A DNA stretch of 64,000 bases from Brevibacterium ravenspurgense (GCF_001584615.1 NZ_LQQC01000010.1:372001-436000), one strand, 5' to 3'. Counted from the first letter of the stretch, positions 25,750 to 35,156 are shown. Program-made: numbers and translations. Notes: generated from the letters alone by a model not told the origin.

Positions 25750-26454
25750 TCAGCCTTCCCGTTCGGGCTGCTTTTCCGCAAGCAGCCTGGTTTTCACCGT
25801 GGAAGCGTACTTGTCTTCGTACTGCTGCCCGGACAGGCGCAGAATCTCGTACATCACCTCATCGGTGATCGAACGCAGCAGGAACCTGTCGTGCTCAAGA
25901 TCCTGATAGCGGCTGAAGTCCATCGGCTCACCGAACACCACGCCCACACGGCGCAGCTTGGGGATGACGGTACCGGTTTTGAGCACCTTGTCCGTGCCGA
26001 TGACAGCAACCGGAATGACCGGCACACCAGCCTCGAGAACCAGGCGGGCAACGCCGGTACGACCGCGGTAGAGCTTCCCGTCGGGACTGCGCGTGCCCTC
26101 CGGGTAGATGCCCAGGAGAGCCCCGCTCTTGAGAACTTTCAGACCAGCCTGCAGCGACGCCTCGGAAGCGGATCCTCCGCCTCGGTCCATGGGGAGCTGA
26201 TTCGTGGCCTTGAAGAACCACTTGGTGAAGAAGCCGGTGATTCCGCGGCCCATGAAGTAGTCCTTCTTAGCCAAGTAGACAACGGGACGCGGTGCAACGA
26301 GCGGCGTGAAGATTGAATCGACAAACGAAAGGTGATTTCCGGCGATGATCGCCCCGCCCTCGGTCGGTATGTTCTCGAGGCCGCGAACCCAGGGACGAAA
26401 AAGAGCCTTGAGAAGCGGACCGACGAAGATCCGCTTAAGCAGCCAGTAGAACAC
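25750..26454 (-). CDS. 1-acyl-sn-glycerol-3-phosphate acyltransferase (PlsC family)
   Basis: 234 residues. It acylates lysophosphatidate (or a related lysophospholipid) at the inner membrane leaflet. Motif I is NHLSFVD (HxxxxD), then the glycerol-phosphate-binding LPMDRGGG and the EGTRS motif in GIYPEGTRSPDG, then VPVIPVAVIGTD. One N-terminal hydrophobic segment (FYWLLKRIFVGPLLKALF) can anchor it. Mycobacterium tuberculosis has a comparable gene (Rv2182c) in this chromosomal neighbourhood. Divergent from the esterase at 26539. Confidence 0.9.
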   Translation of the reverse strand: MFYWLLKRIFVGPLLKALFRPWVRGLENIPTEGGAIIAGNHLSFVDSIFTPLVAPRPVVYLAKKDYFMGRGITGFFTKWFFKATNQLPMDRGGGSASEASLQAGLKVLKSGALLGIYPEGTRSPDGKLYRGRTGVARLVLEAGVPVIPVAVIGTDKVLKTGTVIPKLRRVGVVFGEPMDFSRYQDLEHDRFLLRSITDEVMYEILRLSGQQYEDKYASTVKTRLLAEKQPEREG

Positions 26455-26538
26455 TCAGAGCCTTTCGGGACGCACCGCGCTTGTTTGCGCTTCCGAGTAT
26501 AGGACCTTTGCGACCCTCTGCTGTGGCATCCTGGAAAC

Positions 26539-27309
26539 ATGACCGCCCAGCACGCAACAGACTTGACGCAGCCCCTCCGCCTGAACGGCTCAGGTGACGT
26601 CGGGATTCTCGCCGTTCACGGCTTCACCGGCTCCCCCGCCGCGATGAGACCACTTGCGCAAGCACTCCACGCCAGCACCGGCGCGCCGACCTCTGTTCCG
26701 CTGCTGCCCGGACACGGCACGAATCTGAAGGACATGGCTGCCAGCACGTGGCAGCAGTGGAGTGAAGCAGTCGACCAGGCCGCTGACGAACTGCGCACCG
26801 AGTGCGATGAAATCGTCATCATCGGATTGTCAATGGGCGGGGCCCTCAGTCTGCACACTGCGGCCAAACGCTCAGACATTGCACACGTCGGTCTCATCAA
26901 CCCGGCCGTCTATGTCGACAGCCCCTTCGCGCCTTTTGCCGGTGCGCTGTCCACATTCATCAAACGGGTGTCGGGGATTGAGAACGCAATCAACAAGCCC
27001 GGACAGGACGAACAGGCGTACCCGCAGGTGCCTCTGCCAAGCGTCGGTGAACTGTACCGAGGTATCCGGGTCGTGCGCTCCGAACTGTGGCGGGTGCACG
27101 CACCGATCACCTATTTCCTATCCGGGACCGACGATGTGGTGGAACCGCGTTCGTGGAACTGTGTGCGCCAAGGTGTGCGCGGACCGATGAGAACCGTTCC
27201 GCTGCCCATGAGCAATCACGTTGCAACCCTCGATTATGACGCAGGCAAGATCGAAGAAGAGCTGACCGCCGTCATCCGTCAGCTGCAGGAGGAATCCCGT
27301 GGCGCGTGA
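26539..27309 (+). CDS. Alpha/beta-hydrolase, carboxylesterase or monoacylglycerol lipase type
   Basis: 256 residues. VGILAVHGFTGSPAAMRPLAQAL carries the oxyanion-hole HGFTGS, VIIGLSMGGALSL is the nucleophile elbow (Ser in GLSMG), FLSGTDDVVEPRSW carries the acid Asp, and PMSNHVATLDYD carries the catalytic His, so the triad is complete. The closest type is the bacterial Est30/MGL-like group, which cleaves short acyl esters or monoacylglycerols. It lacks a signal peptide and is cytosolic. The last 11 bases overlap the next gene. Confidence 0.88.
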   Translation: MTAQHATDLTQPLRLNGSGDVGILAVHGFTGSPAAMRPLAQALHASTGAPTSVPLLPGHGTNLKDMAASTWQQWSEAVDQAADELRTECDEIVIIGLSMGGALSLHTAAKRSDIAHVGLINPAVYVDSPFAPFAGALSTFIKRVSGIENAINKPGQDEQAYPQVPLPSVGELYRGIRVVRSELWRVHAPITYFLSGTDDVVEPRSWNCVRQGVRGPMRTVPLPMSNHVATLDYDAGKIEEELTAVIRQLQEESRGA

Positions 27310-27703
27310 CGAAGACGGACCCGAGTGGGATCGGCTGAACCAGGATGAGAAGGTCACCGATGAGCAATGGGACTCGATCATGTCCGGCTACAGCGATTTC
27401 GACGCGGTCAATTCCGAGGTCCCTGCTTCAGAAACTGCCGACTACCTCGCAGAGCAGGATGGCTGGACGGCTCCCCCAGCGCCTAAGATCGGCATTCGCG
27501 CAGCTCGGCCAGGGCTCGTCGTATCCACAGCCGCATTTCTGCTCGGGATCATCGGGCTAGTCCTGACCGCGCTGTTCTTTCGCTCGGCACCGGGACTTGT
27601 GACCGCGTTCTTCATCGTGTGTGCCGCAGGAGGCGCGGTTGCATTGATACTGTTCCTCCCCCAGTCCCGCACCGACCGCTTTGACGACGGCGCGCAGGTG
27701 TGA
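27299..27703 (+). CDS. Small two-helix membrane protein of unknown function
   Basis: 134 residues from GTG 27299, overlapping the esterase by 11 bases. The N-terminal ~75 residues are acidic and soluble (EDGPEWDRLNQDEKVTDEQW), followed by two adjacent membrane helices (GLVVSTAAFLLGIIGLVLTALFF and FFIVCAAGGAVALILFLP) and a short tail. I recognise no family beyond similar small actinobacterial membrane proteins found next to this esterase. AGGAGG at 27286-27291 serves as the ribosome binding site. Confidence 0.7.
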   Translation: MARDEDGPEWDRLNQDEKVTDEQWDSIMSGYSDFDAVNSEVPASETADYLAEQDGWTAPPAPKIGIRAARPGLVVSTAAFLLGIIGLVLTALFFRSAPGLVTAFFIVCAAGGAVALILFLPQSRTDRFDDGAQV

Positions 27704-27738
27704 ATCTCCGTGTCAGTGCCAAGTGAGACGATTCCGGA

Positions 27739-29451
27739 ATGAAGGAATTTCCCGGCTTCGATCTCCCGGAACCCGCACGTTCCGGCCAGCTGAGCATCGC
27801 CGACATCGGCACTGATCTAAGCGACGTCACGTTCACGGTGCTCGATTTCGAAACCACCGGAGCAGACCGCGCCGGCGGCAACGTCACAGAGATCGGCGCC
27901 GTCCGCGTTCGCGGCGGAAGAATCGACGGAGAATTCCAGACACTCGTCAATCCAGCCGGCCAGGCCATATCGCCGTTTGTGCAGCGACTGACCGGCATCA
28001 GCAATTCCATGGTGGTCACAGCACCGGAAATGAGGGCGGTGCTGCCGTCGTTTTTGGAATTCGCACGAGGCACGGTCTTAGTTGCCCACAATGCGCCGTT
28101 CGACATCGGCATTCTCAGGCGAGCCTGCGAAGAACACGAGTATCCGTGGCCTGGCTTTCCCGTCGTCGACACACTCACACTCGCCAGGCGCCTGCTTCCC
28201 AAAACGGAAGTGCGCAATCACAAGCTCGGGACACTCGCACAGCACTTCGGCACAGCGACTGACCCCGAACACAGGGCACTCGCAGATGCTCGAGCAACGA
28301 CGGAGCTCCTCCACCACCTCTTCGACCGTCTGGGCGGCTACGGTGTCACAACGCTCGAAGAACTGCTGTCGATCAAGCCCAAAGGGCTTGGCCGCAGGCG
28401 CACGAAACTGCACTTGGCAGAAAATGTTCCCTCAGCTCCCGGCGTCTACATGTTCCTCGACGGGGCGCGCCGTGTTCTCTACATCGGAAAATCACGCGAC
28501 ATGCGCTCGCGTGTCCGCTCGTACTTCACTGCCGGAGAAACTCGAGGGCGCATGACGGAAATGGTGACAGCCGCACAGGAAGTCACCACAATCCCCTGCG
28601 CAACAGAAATCGAGGCCGCGGTGCGCGAAGTGCGGCTCATCGGCGAACTCGCCCCTCCCTACAACCGGCGATCGAAGAGACCAGAACGCCAAACGTGGCT
28701 GAAGTTCACCGACGAGGCGTTTCCCCGGCTGTCAGCAGTACGCTCTCGACCACCCCGAAATCTACTGGTCGCCGGCCCTTTTTCGTCGCACAAGAGCGCA
28801 CTCCAGGCCAAGCAGGTGTTGGAACAGCTGTATCCCCTGAAAACCTGCACTCAGAACCCCCGGTCCGAAAAGTTCAGGCCGTGCGCAGCCAGCCAGGTCG
28901 ACGCGTGCGGCGGCCCATGCTCTGGTGTAACGGACGAACAGGCGTACCAGGACGCCATAAGCGGGCTTGAGCAGTTCGCAGCGGGTAATACGTCCGATTT
29001 CAGCCAACAGCTGCGTGGAAGGCTGCGGCAGCTGTCCCAGAATCAGCGCTTTGAAACTGCCGGGGAAACACTGGATGCGGCAGTGCACATGCTGCGCGTC
29101 CAAGCACGGGCAGAAGCAGCAGACCTGCTTAAGGACACCGAGCAGATAACCGCTGCGCGCCCGCAACCTGACGGAAGCTGGGAACTGGCGCTCATCCGCT
29201 GGGGACGGCTGGCCGCATCAGAAACTGCTGCAAAAACCTCTGGCGTGCTCAGCGCGGCACAGGCGATCGAAGCGACAGCCGCCCACGTTGAACCTGATCA
29301 GCACACGCTGCTGGAAGAGCACACGCTTCTGTCAGGGTGGCTGTACGCAGAGGGAACCGTACTCATCAGTTCCACGGCACCTCTGCTTTTGCCGCGAACA
29401 GGTTTCAGCTATGCCTCAGCGCAGCTGGGCTCAAGCGGACGCGGCGGCTGA
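27739..29451 (+). CDS. DEDDh exonuclease fused to a UvrC-type GIY-YIG nuclease
   Basis: 570 residues. Residues about 30-195 form a DnaQ-like exonuclease (VLDFETTGADRAGGNVTEIG, LVAHNAPFDIG, HRALADARATTELL). Residues about 235-320 are a UvrC/Cho GIY-YIG domain (APGVYMFLDGARRVLYIGKS ... MRSRVRSYF). Next comes the UvrC cysteine cluster with spacing C-x11-C-x7-C-x3-C (LKTC to GGPC), the spacing that binds an Fe-S cluster in UvrC. The UvrB-binding and C-terminal RNase H-like endonuclease parts of UvrC are absent. The architecture matches M. tuberculosis Rv2191 and suggests a role in excision repair. Its 3' end overlaps convergent trpD by 21 bases. Confidence 0.9.
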   Translation: MKEFPGFDLPEPARSGQLSIADIGTDLSDVTFTVLDFETTGADRAGGNVTEIGAVRVRGGRIDGEFQTLVNPAGQAISPFVQRLTGISNSMVVTAPEMRAVLPSFLEFARGTVLVAHNAPFDIGILRRACEEHEYPWPGFPVVDTLTLARRLLPKTEVRNHKLGTLAQHFGTATDPEHRALADARATTELLHHLFDRLGGYGVTTLEELLSIKPKGLGRRRTKLHLAENVPSAPGVYMFLDGARRVLYIGKSRDMRSRVRSYFTAGETRGRMTEMVTAAQEVTTIPCATEIEAAVREVRLIGELAPPYNRRSKRPERQTWLKFTDEAFPRLSAVRSRPPRNLLVAGPFSSHKSALQAKQVLEQLYPLKTCTQNPRSEKFRPCAASQVDACGGPCSGVTDEQAYQDAISGLEQFAAGNTSDFSQQLRGRLRQLSQNQRFETAGETLDAAVHMLRVQARAEAADLLKDTEQITAARPQPDGSWELALIRWGRLAASETAAKTSGVLSAAQAIEATAAHVEPDQHTLLEEHTLLSGWLYAEGTVLISSTAPLLLPRTGFSYASAQLGSSGRGG

Positions 29452-30513
29452 CTCTTCAACCAGCTGGTCGAGCTTCGCCGCGGCCTTTCCGGCATCAAGC
29501 GTTTCCTGAGCACGCTGGAACTGAGCCGACAAGCGGTCGGCAAGCGGCGCCTCGGCGTCATCAGAAGCGGCCACGAGCGCCGCCGCGGCATTGAGCAGCA
29601 CAGCATCTCGCACAGGCCCGGCCTCGCCGTCCAGGGTGCGGCGGATAACGGAGGCGTTGTATGCGGGATCGCCGCCGCGCAGGTCGTCCTTGGTCACACG
29701 CGCAATGCCCAGCGACGTCGCATCGAATACCGAGTGCTCAATCTGTCCGCCGCGCACTTCCCACACGTCGTTGACTGCGGTGTTGGACAGTTCGTCAAGA
29801 CCGTCCTGCGAACGGAAGACCAAAGCGGAATCGCCGCGTTCAGCAAGCACACCCGCAATAAGCGGCGCCATAGCAGGATCCGACACGCCGATGGCGGTCG
29901 AACGCGTGCCGGCCGGATTGGCGAGCGGGCCGAGGATGTTGAACGCACTGGGCACTGCAATCTGCTTGCGCACAGGGGCGATGAAGCGCATAGACGGGTG
30001 GTAGACGTTCGCAAACAAGAACGCCATGCCGACTTTCTGGGCAACCGCTGCAGTCTCCTCCGGGGTCAGGTCCAGGGCCAGCCCAAGGTGTTCAAAAACA
30101 TCAGCCGACCCCGAGGCCGAGGAGGTGGCCCGGTTTCCGTGCTTTGCCACCGGCACCCCGGTTCCGGCGATGACGAACGAAGCTGTCGATGAGATGTTCA
30201 CCGTCTTGGCCCGGTCGCCGCCGGTGCCGACGATGTCGACATAGCCGTCGAGACCTTCGATGGAAACGGCGTGCTCCATCATCGCCGACACAAGACCCGT
30301 GATCTCTTCGACGGTTTCGCCCTTGCCGTGGTGGGCTACCAGGAACGCGGCCATCGTGACGTCGGGGACGTCACCGGACATGATCTGGTCCATGGCCCAC
30401 GCCGCGGTGCCTCGGTCCATGTGCCGGTGATCCATGAGTCCCACAATGAGGTCCGACCAGTTACGCACGTCCTTCATGACGCTGCTTTCGTTCGCGGTGA
30501 AGGGAACGGTCAT
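29431..30513 (-). CDS. trpD: Anthranilate phosphoribosyltransferase
   Basis: Second step of tryptophan synthesis: anthranilate plus PRPP gives phosphoribosyl-anthranilate. 360 residues with DIVGTGGDRAKTVNISS (PRPP-binding GTGGD), KHGNRATSSASGSADVFEHLG, the FLFANVYHPSMRFI and FNILGPLANPAGT anthranilate-site segments, and DGLDELS. The start is ATG 30513 with AGAAAGG 7 bases upstream. It stands alone without other trp genes, as in M. tuberculosis, where trpD also faces ctaE. Confidence 0.95.
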   Translation of the reverse strand: MTVPFTANESSVMKDVRNWSDLIVGLMDHRHMDRGTAAWAMDQIMSGDVPDVTMAAFLVAHHGKGETVEEITGLVSAMMEHAVSIEGLDGYVDIVGTGGDRAKTVNISSTASFVIAGTGVPVAKHGNRATSSASGSADVFEHLGLALDLTPEETAAVAQKVGMAFLFANVYHPSMRFIAPVRKQIAVPSAFNILGPLANPAGTRSTAIGVSDPAMAPLIAGVLAERGDSALVFRSQDGLDELSNTAVNDVWEVRGGQIEHSVFDATSLGIARVTKDDLRGGDPAYNASVIRRTLDGEAGPVRDAVLLNAAAALVAASDDAEAPLADRLSAQFQRAQETLDAGKAAAKLDQLVEESAAASA

Positions 30514-30913
30514 AACTGTGCCTTTCTGCTGGGCAATCTGTACGGCGGGACAAACGCGGTCAGTCTATCGGCGTGAAAGGTACAGCATGTTCCCGGCCTG
30601 GCACGCACGCAATCAGATGATGAAAAGCCAAGGATTCTGAGCTCTCCATGCCGCGACTCCCATACCTCATAAAACAGGCACTTGGTCGTGGCTGGTGAAC
30701 GAAACGGGTGAAACTATCGCCAAACATAAACAGAACCTAATGTGAGTGATACGCACCACAGTAGTGCGACACGCAGGCAAGGCCGGGTGCCGCATCGAGT
30801 AAATCTTCACAAACCGCGCCAACTCGCCGAAAGATGGGTATTGAAATCTCAATTAATGAGTGAATCCTGAGTGAAAGATGAAATTCACCTGCGGACTGGG
30901 TAATAATCGTGGT
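30514..30913. other. Divergent regulatory gap between trpD and ctaE
   Basis: About 400 bases, less GC-rich than the flanks, with no supported gene. It must hold the promoters of trpD (left) and of the ctaE-qcrCAB operon (right). The stretch 30840-30880 is AT-rich, but I could not fix a convincing -35/-10 pair or operator. Confidence 0.5.
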
Positions 30914-31558
30914 GTGTCAACTGCAGCTTCATCTCAAACAGCGCCGGTTCATCCCGTGATCAGCAGGCCGAACACGACAACCATCGGGTTCATCGTGTGG
31001 CTTGCGAGCGAGCTGATGTTCTTCGCCGCGCTCTTCGCCATGTACTTCACGATCCGCTCCGTGGTTCCCGACATGTGGGCAGCGGAAACGCCCAAGCTCG
31101 AAGTGCCCTTCGCGCTCGTGAACACTTCGATCCTGGTCCTGTCTTCCGTGACCTGCCAGATCGGCGTTCACCACGCTGAGCACTTCAAGCCTCGCCGCCC
31201 GGAGGGCAAGGGTCTGTTCGCCATCGGCCAGTGGGGCATGATCGAGTGGTACTTCCTCTCGTTCATCCTCGGCTCGATCTTCGTCGGCGGTCAGGTCATG
31301 GAGTACGCAACGCTCGTCTCCGAAGGCGTAGCAATCAACTCGAACGCCTACGGCTCCGTCTTCTACATGACGACCGGATTCCACGGTCTGCACGTCATCG
31401 GCGGACTCATCGCGTTCCTGTTCGTCATCGGACGCGCCTACGGGGCTAAGCGCTTCGGCCACCGCGAATCGACGTTTGCAGTTTGTGTTTCCTACTACTG
31501 GCACTTCGTCGACATCGTTTGGGTTGCGCTGTTCGCAATCATCTACCTGCTCCAGTAA
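30914..31558 (+). CDS. ctaE: Cytochrome c oxidase subunit III (aa3 type)
   Basis: 214 residues with about five membrane helices; a structural subunit of the aa3 oxidase in the bcc-aa3 supercomplex. Key segments: SRPNTTTIGFIVWLASELMFFAALFAMYF, AYGSVFYMTTGFHGLHVIGGL and SYYWHFVDIVWVALF. The GTG at 30914 gives the usual ~20-residue leader before SRPN; an in-frame ATG at 30878 is possible but would add an atypical extension. First gene of ctaE-qcrC-qcrA-qcrB, the standard actinobacterial order. Confidence 0.92.
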   Translation: MSTAASSQTAPVHPVISRPNTTTIGFIVWLASELMFFAALFAMYFTIRSVVPDMWAAETPKLEVPFALVNTSILVLSSVTCQIGVHHAEHFKPRRPEGKGLFAIGQWGMIEWYFLSFILGSIFVGGQVMEYATLVSEGVAINSNAYGSVFYMTTGFHGLHVIGGLIAFLFVIGRAYGAKRFGHRESTFAVCVSYYWHFVDIVWVALFAIIYLLQ

Positions 31559-31607
31559 GCGGACGACCCGCACACCCGCAGCGAAAATTTAGTAAAGGAC
31601 AAGACTC

Positions 31608-32390
31608 GTGAAGTTTCTTGCAGAACGCCGCCGGCACCCCATGGCGCTCGTTGTTCTCCTGCTGGTCGGACTGCTGTTCACCGGCGGGGCATACGCGCTG
31701 TTCACCGGCGGAAGCGATGCCAACGCAGACGAATACTCCGCTGACCAGATCGACGCCGGTCAGAAGCTGTTCGTCACGAACTGCGCAACCTGCCACGGCA
31801 TGAACGCCGAAGGCACTGAAAACGGACCCAGCCTCATCGGCGTGGGCGCATCAGCGGTCGACTTCCAGGTTGGCACAGGCCGCATGCCGCTCCAGATGCA
31901 CGGCCCCCAGGCTCCCGTGAAAGCCCCGCAGTTCGACCAGGACGAAATCGACGACATGGCTGCATATGTCGCCTCGCTTGGTCCTGGCCCGGCAATTCCC
32001 GATGCTGAATACCTCGACGCCTCCAAGGGCGACGCTGCAGCAGGCGGCGGCCTGTTCCGCACGAACTGCGCCATGTGCCACAACGTGGTCGGCGCCGGTG
32101 GTGCTCTGACCCGAGGCAAGTACGCTCCGAACCTCAGCGAAGTTTCCGAGCGCCACCTCTACGAGGCAATGCAGACCGGCCCGCAGAACATGCCGATCTT
32201 CAACGACGCAAACCTCACCCCCGAAGACAAGCGCGACATCATCGCCTACATCGAAGACACCAAGAAGCCCTCCCCGGGAGGCTTCAAGCTCGGAGCCCTC
32301 GGCCCGGTTGCTGAAGGTCTCTTCATCTGGTTCTTCGGACTGTCCGCAGTCATCGGCATCACCGTGTGGCTCACCGCCCGGTCGAAGTAA
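31608..32390 (+). CDS. qcrC: Di-haem cytochrome c subunit of the bc1 complex
   Basis: 260 residues. An N-terminal anchor helix (ALVVLLLVGLLFTGGAYAL) is followed by two cytochrome c domains with CATCH and CAMCH haem sites and a C-terminal anchor (LFIWFFGLSAVIGITVWL). This tandem cytochrome replaces separate cytochromes c1 and c in actinobacteria and passes electrons directly to CuA of CtaC in the supercomplex. Starts with GTG 31608; AAAGGAC lies 5 bases upstream. Confidence 0.95.
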   Translation: MKFLAERRRHPMALVVLLLVGLLFTGGAYALFTGGSDANADEYSADQIDAGQKLFVTNCATCHGMNAEGTENGPSLIGVGASAVDFQVGTGRMPLQMHGPQAPVKAPQFDQDEIDDMAAYVASLGPGPAIPDAEYLDASKGDAAAGGGLFRTNCAMCHNVVGAGGALTRGKYAPNLSEVSERHLYEAMQTGPQNMPIFNDANLTPEDKRDIIAYIEDTKKPSPGGFKLGALGPVAEGLFIWFFGLSAVIGITVWLTARSK

Positions 32391-32425
32391 GCCAAGCCCT
32401 TATCCGTTTCGAGTACTAGACGAGG

Positions 32426-33487
32426 ATGCACATGACCTCGAGTCACAACACTGGCACCACCGGCCAGCTTGAGCCGGTGAACGGGTTTGAGAACCCCGGC
32501 CTGCCGCAGCACAACCCCAGGATCACCGACGCTGAACCACTGGCCGAAAAGGCGGCAGAGCGTCAGGTAGCCCTGTGGTTCCTGCTGTCGATGATCGGAA
32601 CCATCTGGTTCATCGTCTCCTTCTTCCTGTTCGGACCCAAGGGAGAGGAACCCACCCACGCAGGCCTGCGCCTCCAGACCCTCATGCTGGGTCTCGGCTC
32701 GGCTGCTGCGCTGTTCGGCCTCGGCATCGGCATTGTCCACTGGGCACGCACGCTTCTGCCCGACGCCGAAGTCGTTGAAGATCGCCACTCGATTGCCGGT
32801 TCTGAAGAAGACCAGGCTATTGCTCTGGAAATCCTCAACCAGGCAAAGGAAGAGTCGGGTATTGCCCGCCGTCCGCTTCTGCGCAACATGCTCATCGCGG
32901 CCGTTGCAATCGCTCCCCTGCCTGCCGTCCTCGTGCTGCGCGACCTCGGTCCGCTGCCGGGCGACAAGCTGTTCACCACCCTGTGGAAGAAGGGCGTCCG
33001 TCTGGTGCTCGACCCGGGCGGTGTTCCCGGTGAAGGCGAAGAGCGCGCGATCAAGCTCGCTGACGTCACGATCGGCTCGGCTTACCACGTGGTGCCCGAA
33101 GGCATGCACAAGTCGGAAGAGCCGCTGAACGAAAAGGCCAAGGCTGCTGTTCTGCTTATGCGCATCAGCCCGGACGAACTCAACACTGAGCCCGGCAAGG
33201 AAGACTGGGGCGTTGACGGAGTTGTCGCATACTCCAAGATCTGCACCCACGTTGGATGCCCTGTCGCTCTGTACGAACACCAGACGCACCACCTGCTGTG
33301 CCCGTGCCACCAGTCAACCTTCGACGTGACTCAGCACTGCAAGGTCATCTTCGGCCCTGCTAAGCGTCCGCTTCCGCAGCTGCCGATCGAAGTCGACAGC
33401 GAAGGCTACCTGGTCGCCCAGAGCGACTTCCACGAGCCCGTTGGTCCGACCTTCTGGGAGATCAACACGAGGGAGACTGACGCCTGA
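32426..33487 (+). CDS. qcrA: Rieske iron-sulfur subunit of the bc1 complex
   Basis: 353 residues. Three membrane helices (around residues 48-68, 85-105 and 155-170) precede the periplasmic-side Rieske domain with CTHVGCP and CPCHQS, which ligate the 2Fe-2S cluster through two Cys and two His. Three helices rather than one is the actinobacterial form. The start is ATG 32426 or the second ATG at 32432. The stop overlaps qcrB by one base (TGATG). Confidence 0.95.
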   Translation: MHMTSSHNTGTTGQLEPVNGFENPGLPQHNPRITDAEPLAEKAAERQVALWFLLSMIGTIWFIVSFFLFGPKGEEPTHAGLRLQTLMLGLGSAAALFGLGIGIVHWARTLLPDAEVVEDRHSIAGSEEDQAIALEILNQAKEESGIARRPLLRNMLIAAVAIAPLPAVLVLRDLGPLPGDKLFTTLWKKGVRLVLDPGGVPGEGEERAIKLADVTIGSAYHVVPEGMHKSEEPLNEKAKAAVLLMRISPDELNTEPGKEDWGVDGVVAYSKICTHVGCPVALYEHQTHHLLCPCHQSTFDVTQHCKVIFGPAKRPLPQLPIEVDSEGYLVAQSDFHEPVGPTFWEINTRETDA

Positions 33488-35112
33488 TGAGCAACACACT
33501 CACTGACAACAAAGCAATGATTGCCGGTGGCCGCTGGGTTGAATCCCGCACCGGCGCTTCCAAGGCCGTCAAGGAGTTCGGCCGGAAGATCTTCCCGAGC
33601 CACTGGTCGTTCATGCTCGGCGAGGTTGCACTCTACAGCTTCATCATTCTGGTTCTTACGGGAACCTTCCTGACGCTGTGGTTCCGCCCCACCATGGGTC
33701 ACGTGATCTACGAAGGTCCGTTTGTCCCGCTCAAGGGTGTACAGATCTCCGAGGCATACGCATCGACCCTCTACATTTCGTTTGAGGTTCGCGGCGGTCT
33801 GTTCATCCGTCAGATGCACCACTGGGCAGCTCTGCTGTTCATGGCTGCTCTTTCGATCCACGCGATGCGTGTGTTCTTCACCGGCGCTTACCGCAAGCCC
33901 CGTGAGATCAACTGGATCATCGGTGTCGGACTCATCGCCATGGGCATGGCAGCCGGCTTCACCGGCTATTCGCTGCCGGACGACCTCCTGTCGGGTAACG
34001 GTCTGCGAATCATCGACGGTCTGCTGAAGTCCATTCCGCTGGTGGGAACGTACATTTCGTTCTTCCTGTTCGGCGGGGAATTCCCTGGCGAAGACATTGT
34101 GTCCCGCCTGTACTCGATGCACATCATGGTCGTGCCAGCACTGCTAATCGCAATGATCGGCGCGCACCTGATGTTCGTTGTGATCCACAAGCACACCCAG
34201 TGGCCCGGAGCCGGACACACCAACCGCAACGTTGTCGGCGAACCCGTTCTGCCCACCTTCGCGGCTAAGGGCGGCGGCTTCTTCTTCATGATCTTCGGCC
34301 TTCTGGCTCTGATCTCCGGTGTGTTCACAATCAACGCCGTGTGGAACTACGGACCGTACGACCCCTCCCCTGTTTCGGCTGGTACCCAGCCTGACTGGTA
34401 CATCGGCTGGCTCGACGGATTTTTGCGAATCTTGCCCGGTTGGATGGAGTTCTACGTCTTCGGCTACCCGATCTCCGTCAACATCAACACCGCGCTTCTT
34501 GCAACCGGAGTCCTGTTTGTCGGCATGATCGTCTGGCCGTTCTTCGAGCAGTGGCTGACAAAGGACACGCGCGAACACCACGTTCTCGAACGCCCGCGCA
34601 ACAACCCCACGCGCACCGCGTTCGGTGTTGCTGCCGCCATCTGGTACATCAACCTGTGGGCAGCAGCTTCCGGTGACCTTGTTGCAGTGTTCTTCCACAT
34701 GTCGCTGAACGACATGATCTACATCTTCCGAGCGCTGTTCTTCCTTGGACCGATCGTCGGCTACATCGTGACGAAGCGCATCTGCCTTGCCCTTCAGCGC
34801 AAGGACCGGGAGATCGCACTGCACGGTTTCGAGTCGGGTGAAATCATCCGTCTGCCGCACGGTGAGTTCCAGGAACGCCACAAGCCGCTGTCTGAGGACC
34901 GGCTGTGGAAGCTGACCGCCTTCGAAGCTCCGGGCTACATCCCCGCGCAGCCCAACGAAGACGGAGTCATCACCAAGGCGGAGAAGCGCCGCGCACGTGT
35001 TGCACGCTTCTTCTACGAAGACCGCGTTGCTCCCGTCACGAAGGCAGAGCTTGACGCTGCACACCACGACCACGAAGAGGTCGAAGCAGCTGACAGCAAA
35101 GAGCTGAACTGA
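33487..35112 (+). CDS. qcrB: Cytochrome b subunit of the bc1 complex
   Basis: 541 residues with about eight or nine membrane helices; oxidises menaquinol at Qo and carries both b haems. Haem-ligand helices show IRQMHHWAALLFMAALSIHAMRVFF and SRLYSMHIMVVPALLIAMIGAHLMF. The Qo-site PDWY occurs in GTQPDWYIGWLDG (replacing PEWY, as in other actinobacteria). A C-terminal cytosolic extension rich in charged residues follows the last helix. A hairpin lies 13 bases after the stop. Confidence 0.96.
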   Translation: MSNTLTDNKAMIAGGRWVESRTGASKAVKEFGRKIFPSHWSFMLGEVALYSFIILVLTGTFLTLWFRPTMGHVIYEGPFVPLKGVQISEAYASTLYISFEVRGGLFIRQMHHWAALLFMAALSIHAMRVFFTGAYRKPREINWIIGVGLIAMGMAAGFTGYSLPDDLLSGNGLRIIDGLLKSIPLVGTYISFFLFGGEFPGEDIVSRLYSMHIMVVPALLIAMIGAHLMFVVIHKHTQWPGAGHTNRNVVGEPVLPTFAAKGGGFFFMIFGLLALISGVFTINAVWNYGPYDPSPVSAGTQPDWYIGWLDGFLRILPGWMEFYVFGYPISVNINTALLATGVLFVGMIVWPFFEQWLTKDTREHHVLERPRNNPTRTAFGVAAAIWYINLWAAASGDLVAVFFHMSLNDMIYIFRALFFLGPIVGYIVTKRICLALQRKDREIALHGFESGEIIRLPHGEFQERHKPLSEDRLWKLTAFEAPGYIPAQPNEDGVITKAEKRRARVARFFYEDRVAPVTKAELDAAHHDHEEVEAADSKELN

Positions 35113-35125
35113 CAATAGGCAACTT

Positions 35126-35156
35126 AAGCCCCGCAGCCATTGAGGCTGCGGGGCTT
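35126..35156 (+). terminator. Terminator of ctaE-qcrCAB
   Basis: Perfect 13-bp stem (35126-35138 with 35144-35156) and a 5-base loop, followed by TCTGCTTTGTCT. Confidence 0.88.

Noticed and set aside
30721-30780. A CRP/GlxR site (TGTGAGTGATACGCAC) upstream of ctaE
   Set aside because: Only the left half-site matches; the right half lacks TCACA, so it is not distinguishable from chance.
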